Below the pieces are notes generated by a model. That model was not told the DNA's origin, did not search any database, and saw only the letters and a list, made by a program, of their open reading frames with translations. The translations under genes and the position numbers were made by a program. From a virus, in the IMG/VR virus record IMGVR_UViG_3300027881_000056, positions 1-29,201 of that record: DNA of 29,201 bases; one strand, given 5' to 3'. This document shows positions 25,022 to 29,201 of this stretch, piece after piece (position 1 is the stretch's first letter; each line of letters starts with the position of its first letter).

Positions 25022-25043
25022 GGGTCCGATATCAGACCCATCT

Positions 25044-25072
25044 ATTATACCGTAAGGAAAGGGGCGCTGCAA
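25044..25072 (-). promoter_or_regulatory. Sigma70-type promoter (TTGCAG - 17 - TATAAT)
   Basis: On the minus strand TTGCAG (25072-25067) and a perfect TATAAT (25049-25044) are spaced by 17 bases, close to the bacterial consensus. Transcription would start near 25037, leaving a leader of about 78 bases before ATG 24959. The -35 box lies inside the loop and 3' arm of the capsid terminator hairpin. It would drive the glycosyltransferase fusion and probably the neck and tail genes. Confidence 0.72.
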
Positions 25073-25085
25073 TCCACAGCGCCCC
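25054..25085 (-). terminator. Rho-independent terminator after the major capsid gene
   Basis: A perfect 9-bp stem, GGGGCGCTG/CAGCGCCCC (25085-25077 with 25069-25061), has a 7-base loop and is followed by TTTCCTT. It begins 29 bases after the capsid stop. Ending the highly expressed capsid transcript here would make capsid mRNA more abundant than downstream mRNA. Confidence 0.85.
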
Positions 25086-25114
25086 AAGTTCCTTGTCGGG
25101 AATGTACCGTCCGT

Positions 25115-26077
25115 CTAAATGACCGACTGCACTCGGATGGCGAGATCGGTCGAAACGACCTTCTCAGCTTGGTAGTATCCAACTTCCATTTCGAAGATCT
25201 TCTTTTTCACATCGAAAGGATGACGCTGAACAGCGAAGGGAACGCCAAGCATGGGAGAAGTCCAGCGGAAGGCGTTGAGCCATGTGTCGGTCATGCGACC
25301 TTGCAGGAGGTTGATCTTGGCGAGCCAGATATGACTTCCCCAAGCATCGGCGAGAGACCACGAACCGTTCTCGGTCTCAGTCTCAGCGAAAGTATTGATC
25401 TGTGCAGCGGGAACAAGGATGCGGTCCACGCCGATCAGAGTAGCCAGTTGTGTTTCAGTAACGAGACCACCACGATCACCGAACAGAACATCACGAAGCT
25501 GGTCGTTACGACGGAGCACCGTCATAATCTGTTCCGGCACGATAAGCGTATTGGGCTTGAGACCAGTCGCCTGACGAAAATTCTCGACCTCTGAAGTCAA
25601 GTCGTCGAGTGGGCGAGAGCCCGTGGTATTCGACCAAGCGGTATTGATCGAAGTAACGGTCTGGACGTTGGTCGTATTGACGGCGAGATCAGCGATGCGG
25701 ATTTCGTAATCAACCATCAGGCGATCCGTGAGATTGATCGCTGAGGTTTCAGCCCAAGCCAGAACCTCGTCGTGGTTTACTTCGTCCTCAACCGGCCAAT
25801 CCGTAGCGAGTGCATAGTTGGGCGCGAAGTAGGTGTCGGACGACACGGTGAAGTGGACCTTCTTCGCCTCAGTCCCAGGGGCACGAGCCGAAAGGTTCAC
25901 TTCGTGACGACGGAAGTGACCGTGGTTATATTTGTAGAAGATATCGCTCTGCTTGGATACCGGAGTCACCGGAAGCAGTAGATCCGCGATAAAGCCCTCG
26001 GGACGACGCCCGACGACCACATTAGACAAGGGCACATCGACGTGTAGGTCGCGGCCTGTGGATGGAGTGCCGGGCAT
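25115..26077 (-). CDS. Major capsid protein
   Basis: A 320-aa protein located after the protease/scaffold and decoration genes, where the major capsid protein belongs, with a strong ribosome site (TAAGGAGGA). The sequence resembles phage capsid proteins that enter the fold without a long N-terminal delta domain: NVVVGRRPEGFIADLLLPVTPV near the start, then a His/Asp-rich N-arm region (YKYNHGHFRRHEVNL), a helical spine (NLTDRLMVDYEIRIADLAVN) and IVPEQIMTVLRRNDQLRDVLFG before the C-terminal axial region. The HK97 fold is inferred from family resemblance and context. Scaffold function is supplied by the fused upstream gene. Followed by a terminator. Confidence 0.88.
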   Translation of the reverse strand: MPGTPSTGRDLHVDVPLSNVVVGRRPEGFIADLLLPVTPVSKQSDIFYKYNHGHFRRHEVNLSARAPGTEAKKVHFTVSSDTYFAPNYALATDWPVEDEVNHDEVLAWAETSAINLTDRLMVDYEIRIADLAVNTTNVQTVTSINTAWSNTTGSRPLDDLTSEVENFRQATGLKPNTLIVPEQIMTVLRRNDQLRDVLFGDRGGLVTETQLATLIGVDRILVPAAQINTFAETETENGSWSLADAWGSHIWLAKINLLQGRMTDTWLNAFRWTSPMLGVPFAVQRHPFDVKKKIFEMEVGYYQAEKVVSTDLAIRVQSVI

Positions 26078-26089
26078 CAGATGTCCTCC

Positions 26090-26500
26090 TTATGCACTGT
26101 TGACAGTGACGTTATGCGGCGCCAGTTCAATCGTAAATACAGAACCGGACGCTGCCGTGGTCATTGCTCGACCCATCACCGTTTTGGTCTGCAGATACTG
26201 ACCAGCAGAACCCGCATTGATGGTGCCGAACGCGAGAGTTTCGCCGAAGCCCGACGCGGCACTAACGATCCAATCGCCAGCAGTCACAGACCCACCAGCA
26301 TCTACACGAACCCTGCCCGAAAGAGCTACCTGGGCATGCTCGCTGGCTTCCGGCTTGTTCATGAGAACACCCATCCCGCCACGAGCGAGAGCGTGTCCTA
26401 CGACACCGACACCAACATGGTCGACGAAGCGATGCTGCAGGGCAGACATGTCTCCAGAAGCCACAAAGGTTTCGGAGACGACTCGATTTGTGTCAGCCAT
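26090..26500 (-). CDS. Capsid decoration protein (DUF2190-like)
   Basis: A 136-aa beta-rich protein directly before the major capsid gene. It follows the DUF2190 pattern: an N-terminal NRVVSETFVASGDM, a Gly-rich GVVGHALARGGMGVLMN, GRVRVDAGGSVTAGDWIVSA, and a C-terminal GQYLQTKTVMGRAMTTA block. DUF2190-type proteins act as capsid cement, binding at three-fold or quasi-three-fold sites and stabilising the expanded shell. Gene order protease/scaffold, decoration, capsid is common. Confidence 0.82.
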   Translation of the reverse strand: MADTNRVVSETFVASGDMSALQHRFVDHVGVGVVGHALARGGMGVLMNKPEASEHAQVALSGRVRVDAGGSVTAGDWIVSAASGFGETLAFGTINAGSAGQYLQTKTVMGRAMTTAASGSVFTIELAPHNVTVNSA

Positions 26501-26503
26501 CGC

Positions 26504-27049
26504 TTAATCCTCCAGATTGAAGTAGCGGTCTTTTAGACTCTCGTCTTCCGCGAGAACCAATTGACGCGCCGTTGCATAATCGAGACCGTCTTTTGCAGCC
26601 ATCTTGGCCTTGGCCTTGGTGTCGATCTCAATACCGGCAGACGAGAACTCTTCCTTCTTGCCTCCAGTACCCTTCTCACCAAGCTGCACGGCGGTCGGCA
26701 GACCGTCGATAAACTCGTTGAATAGCTTGGAGAGAGACGTTTCCTTGTCACCGAACTTAACTGTGCCGGAAAGGTTCAAAGCGAATGCGAGAGCGGCATC
26801 CTTCTGTTTCGGCAGAAGCTTACCAGACTCGATTGCGGCATCGACCATTCGCGCAGCGTCGGCCTTTCGAGTATCGTCCTCGAAAGTGCGAAGGGCATCT
26901 TCGGCGGTCTTCTGCGCCTCAACGGCAGCGTCACGCTCGGACGTTAGAGTGGCAGTAACATCAGTGAACGTGGCAGTAACCTCGTTCTTGGCCTTGGAAA
27001 CCGCCGCCTCGACAAGAGAGTCGAGTTGTTCCTGAGTGTAGTTAGCCAT
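26504..27049 (-). CDS. Nested scaffolding protein from internal start (Z/Nu3-like), 181 aa
   Basis: Inside the protease-scaffold gene an in-frame ATG at 27049 (protein MANYTQEQLDSLVEAAVSKA) is preceded by AAAGGAG with a 9-base spacer, as good a ribosome site as those of separate genes. It lies exactly at the boundary between the protease domain and the helical scaffold. Mu I/Z and lambda C/Nu3 use the same nested arrangement to make excess free scaffold. The second product is inferred. Confidence 0.6.
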   Translation of the reverse strand: MANYTQEQLDSLVEAAVSKAKNEVTATFTDVTATLTSERDAAVEAQKTAEDALRTFEDDTRKADAARMVDAAIESGKLLPKQKDAALAFALNLSGTVKFGDKETSLSKLFNEFIDGLPTAVQLGEKGTGGKKEEFSSAGIEIDTKAKAKMAAKDGLDYATARQLVLAEDESLKDRYFNLED

Positions 27050-27556
27050 GTCTTCTTGCTCCTTTAGCTCTACACGCTCACCAGGGAAGTTAGTTTCTAC
27101 TTCCTCAGTAAACAAAGTGGCAGCGAGTTCCTTCAAACCCTTGACTGCCGGTAATTCCGCGCCTAAAAGCGCAACCGCCGTAAGCACGTTCTTGAACTGT
27201 TTCCCATTAAACTCGGTTTTAGGAAACATTTCAATACTTACGGAATTAAAGCGACGCTGTTTAATCAAATCAAACAGGGCATCGGGTACATTAGTGAAGT
27301 CGGCGAGGATTTTTGAACCCTCTATTCTAAGCTTCTCAACGAAACCAAGATTAGGGGCTCCCTTGCGAGCACCAAAGAAACTCATGACATCGTCGTGACC
27401 CAGTTTAAGCACAGGACGAAAACCTTCGACGCCAGTGGTAAGCTCATTGAAAGAGTTCACCATTTCCTGAAGATCGTTCTCAGTAATGGTGATAACGTCA
27501 CTTCCACGATGCTTACCAGTGGCAAATATCTCAACGCCTTCGATAGTTTTTGCCAT
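26504..27556 (-). CDS. Capsid maturation protease fused to scaffold (Mu I-like)
   Basis: A 350-aa two-part protein. Residues 1-145 resemble Mu protein I-type prohead proteases: TITENDLQEMVNSFNE, then FRPVLKLGHD with candidate catalytic His54, GFVEKLRIEG, and FNSVSIEMFP with candidate Ser105/Ser107, then ALLGAELPAVKGL. Residues about 170-350 form a charged, helical scaffold (QEQLDSLVEAAVSKAKNEV onward). The protease trims scaffold from the prohead before packaging. The ATG at 27556 shares a base with the upstream stop (TAATG). An internal start at 27049 may give scaffold alone. Catalytic residues are assigned by motif position, not by alignment. Confidence 0.86.
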   Translation of the reverse strand: MAKTIEGVEIFATGKHRGSDVITITENDLQEMVNSFNELTTGVEGFRPVLKLGHDDVMSFFGARKGAPNLGFVEKLRIEGSKILADFTNVPDALFDLIKQRRFNSVSIEMFPKTEFNGKQFKNVLTAVALLGAELPAVKGLKELAATLFTEEVETNFPGERVELKEQEDMANYTQEQLDSLVEAAVSKAKNEVTATFTDVTATLTSERDAAVEAQKTAEDALRTFEDDTRKADAARMVDAAIESGKLLPKQKDAALAFALNLSGTVKFGDKETSLSKLFNEFIDGLPTAVQLGEKGTGGKKEEFSSAGIEIDTKAKAKMAAKDGLDYATARQLVLAEDESLKDRYFNLED

Positions 27557-28470
27557 TACGAACCCTCAGTAATAAGGAAGGTCTTGACGACCGGAACAAT
27601 ACCACCAGTGAGTGATGCAACCGTGGGAGCCACGGTCACCGTCTCATTGCCAGTAGTGATGGAATAGCCAGCCGTGGCGGGCAGGGTAAGCGTTAGGACG
27701 GTTGAACTGGTACGAACGATATCGCCATGAGCCAATGCTACCTGTGCATTCCACCCTGCGGCATCTGCGAGATCTCCAGTGATTGCGGCCAGGAACGCGG
27801 TGGTTATGGCATTATCATCTGCCATCGTCGCAACCCAGGTATCACCTGTGAGAGTGATGATAACGGTCTCGCTACCAGTGACGATCTCGCTTTCGAGGAC
27901 ACCACCCGCGACAGCCGTGCCAGTGAGGGCGATGATAACGTCGGCAGTTAGAGTAAAAGTTGCCGAGGCAGGATTAAGACCCTTCGACGTGCAAACCCCA
28001 GGAATATCCATTGTGACGACCTCATCAGCCGCCAGGGCGAAGGAAGCAGAAGCAGGAAGGGTGATGGTGACCGCAGTATCACTCGTGCGAACAATATCAC
28101 CAAATGCCAAGGCACCATCCCCACCTACGATCTGAGCTATGAAGCCAGCCGCCTCTGCCTCTGCCGTAGAGAAGCCTGCGATCAGGGCATCAGTGATAGA
28201 ATTATCCGCACCGATATCCGTATGCCAAGTGTCTCCGGTTAGGGTCAAGATCAAAGTCTCGCTCCCCGTAACCATCATTTCCTCGGTGACGCCACCAGAA
28301 ATAGCCGTGCCGGTAAAGGCTACGGTAACTCCGCCAGCAGGGAATGGGCTTCCTGCCAAGGCGTCATTACGAGATTTAATGTTCCGCGTGGCAGCGTTGT
28401 AGATTTCCCTTCCCGCGATCTTGTCGCGCCGGGACGCCTCATTACGAGGAAAGCGCATTCGTTTCGGCAT
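27556..28470 (-). CDS. Virion protein with two tandem Ig-like repeats
   Basis: A 304-aa protein. A basic N-terminal segment (about residues 1-45, RRDKIAGREIYNAATRN) is followed by two copies of a ~130-residue beta domain (about 49-176 and 178-302). Matching blocks are AFTGTAISGGV / ALTGTAVAGGV, VTGSETLILTLTGDTW / VTGSETVIITLTGDTW, FGDIVRTSDTAVTITLPA / HGDIVRTSSTVLTLTLPA. The composition (Thr/Val/Ala/Gly, no cysteine pairs) suits Ig-like phage surface domains that bind carbohydrate weakly. It sits in the head module, so it may be a head-surface or decoration protein with the basic arm contacting the shell. Exact role unknown. Confidence 0.78.
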   Translation of the reverse strand: MPKRMRFPRNEASRRDKIAGREIYNAATRNIKSRNDALAGSPFPAGGVTVAFTGTAISGGVTEEMMVTGSETLILTLTGDTWHTDIGADNSITDALIAGFSTAEAEAAGFIAQIVGGDGALAFGDIVRTSDTAVTITLPASASFALAADEVVTMDIPGVCTSKGLNPASATFTLTADVIIALTGTAVAGGVLESEIVTGSETVIITLTGDTWVATMADDNAITTAFLAAITGDLADAAGWNAQVALAHGDIVRTSSTVLTLTLPATAGYSITTGNETVTVAPTVASLTGGIVPVVKTFLITEGS

Positions 28471-28471
28471 C

Positions 28472-28867
28472 TTAAACTCCTAAGAGGATCTTAAGGCTAT
28501 CCCCGCTGGCAATACTCACAACGTCGAACTGTATAGCAGCAGGTAGAAATCCATCGTCGAAAGAATACACCCCTTTTTCAACAATGTGAACCCCACCACC
28601 CCTTCTATGCTGATGCTTTCCACCAACTAAAGCAAAGCCGATGTCCTCACGCTGATTAGTCAGTAGTGAAGCGGTTACATCGACCCAATTCGAACCGACA
28701 TTAGCTGCGAAATCATAATCAAGGGTTGCGAACACGTTAACTCTGAATTTCTTATCCAGGGAAGAACCAATCTGAATATGAATAGTTCCGTGCATAGTGT
28801 CCTTAAACCCAATAGGACCGGCGATACCTATAGCCATGCTATCGGTTATAGTTGCGAACCTACTCAT
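28472..28867 (-). CDS. Hypothetical 131-aa beta-rich head-module protein
   Basis: A 131-aa protein of alternating strands (GTIHIQIGSSLDKKFRVNVF, NWVDVTASLL, GVHIVEKGVYSF, AIQFDVVSIASGDSLKILLG), probably a small beta sandwich. A His/Arg/Gly loop (GGKHQHRRGGG) stands out in the middle. It overlaps the repeat protein by ATGA and precedes the Ig-like protein by a few bases. No family is recognised. A minor virion protein is likely from position. Confidence 0.72.
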   Translation of the reverse strand: MSRFATITDSMAIGIAGPIGFKDTMHGTIHIQIGSSLDKKFRVNVFATLDYDFAANVGSNWVDVTASLLTNQREDIGFALVGGKHQHRRGGGVHIVEKGVYSFDDGFLPAAIQFDVVSIASGDSLKILLGV

Positions 28868-29201
28868 ATCGAAATACCCATGTGCCCCATTCCCATATCT
28901 GGATGAACTATGCCCGTATCGGCACCAGGAGAGGCAGACACTCCTGGTACAAATTCGGTCATTGTGATGGTGTCTAGCGGAACCTCGACATTAACGCCAA
29001 ACTCTAATGTCGGAATATTATCGGTCATCGTGAAGGTGTCGAGGGGGACATCTATATTTACCCCGGTTTCAACGGCGGGAGCGAAATCTGTCATAGTTAG
29101 GGCGTTCAGGGGGGTATCGATGTTCACCCCGGTTTCCACCGTGGGAGCATTGTCGGTCATCGTGAAGGTGTCGAGGGGGACATCTATATTTACCCCGGTT
29201 T
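28864..29201 (-). CDS. Tandem 22-residue repeat protein, C-terminal part, cut by the window edge
   Basis: The reading frame is open to the window end, so the ATG at 29160 is internal to a repeat and not the start. The visible part holds three full repeats and one partial repeat of 22 residues with the pattern M-T-[DE]-x-x-P-x-[VL]-E-x-G-V-N-[IV]-[DE]-x-P-L-[DN]-x-[FIL]-T, then a 32-residue Gly/Met/His-rich tail (ADTGIVHPDMGMGHMGISI). Acidic, regular repeats suggest an extended beta solenoid or fibre. The position at the start of the head module suggests a virion appendage, or a link to the portal genes beyond the window; neither can be tested here. Confidence 0.72.
   Translation of the reverse strand, partial: TGVNIDVPLDTFTMTDNAPTVETGVNIDTPLNALTMTDFAPAVETGVNIDVPLDTFTMTDNIPTLEFGVNVEVPLDTITMTEFVPGVSASPGADTGIVHPDMGMGHMGISI
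28963..29201 (-). repeat. 66-bp direct tandem repeats
   Basis: Units 29160-29095, 29094-29029 and 29028-28963, plus a partial unit to 29201. Alternate units are closest: 29021-29069 and 29153-29201 are identical over 49 bases at a spacing of 132, while adjacent units differ more. This points to amplification of a two-unit (132-bp) block. Confidence 0.85.

Noticed and set aside
25044-25049. TATAAT as evidence for further host-type promoters across the window
   Set aside because: I looked for similar paired boxes in the other intergenic gaps (1864-2018, 2856-2868, 4834-4910, 7363-7394) and found none with a convincing -35 at 16-18 bases, so only the one at 25044-25072 is reported.
28963-29201. 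Tandem repeats as a CRISPR array or iteron origin
   Set aside because: The 66-base units are in frame, coding throughout, contiguous without variable spacers, and give a regular 22-residue protein repeat.

Overview
The window is a stretch of a tailed double-stranded DNA bacteriophage with a long non-contractile tail (siphovirus). Every convincing gene is on the minus strand, so the gene order runs from high to low coordinates. Genes are packed with ATGA, TAATG or TGATG stop/start overlaps. I see no tRNA, rRNA, CRISPR array, integrase or insertion sequence. The host is probably a Gram-negative bacterium, likely an alphaproteobacterium. The reasons are a lipobox lipoprotein, a tail tip arranged like the Rhodobacter capsulatus gene transfer agent (RcGTA: DUF2460, DUF2163 hub, NlpC/P60 peptidase, giant hub/fibre protein) and a B12-dependent ribonucleotide reductase. 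The host is an inference.

Head module (29201 to 25115): a 22-residue tandem-repeat protein cut by the window edge, a 131-aa beta-rich protein, a protein with two Ig-like repeats, a Mu I-like protease fused to a scaffold (with a good internal start for free scaffold), a DUF2190-like decoration protein and the major capsid protein. The capsid gene is followed by a hairpin terminator. A consensus sigma70-type promoter has its -35 box inside that terminator. It would drive a structured leader and a 992-aa fusion of GT4 glycosyltransferase, methyltransferase and GT2 glycosyltransferase. A sugar-modification enzyme in the middle of the morphogenesis genes is the most unusual item here.

Neck and tail module (21981 to 10057): DUF1320-like connector, HK97 gp10-like neck protein, tail terminator, tail tube, tail assembly chaperone with an A AAA AAC slippery site giving a -1 extension not visible as an ordinary ORF, tape measure, DUF2460, DUF2163, NlpC/P60, and a 1341-aa hub protein carrying a large inserted beta-rich region. 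Next come a putative tail protein, a 57-aa gene and three related fibre/receptor-binding candidates in tandem (9090 to 7395).

Small membrane and exported proteins (7362 to 6182): a secreted protein, two single-span membrane proteins, a lipoprotein and a 66-aa protein. This is a plausible lysis or envelope cassette, but there is no recognisable endolysin.

Nucleic-acid and nucleotide module (6182 to 1): a Fis-type HTH fused to a metallophosphoesterase, a terminator, an adenosylcobalamin-dependent ribonucleotide reductase, a compact aspartate-carbamoyltransferase-like protein, a 62-aa ORF, an SNF2-type helicase, and the start of a further gene cut by the window. Reductase and carbamoyltransferase together suggest a phage programme for pyrimidine/dNTP supply, or for a modified metabolite.
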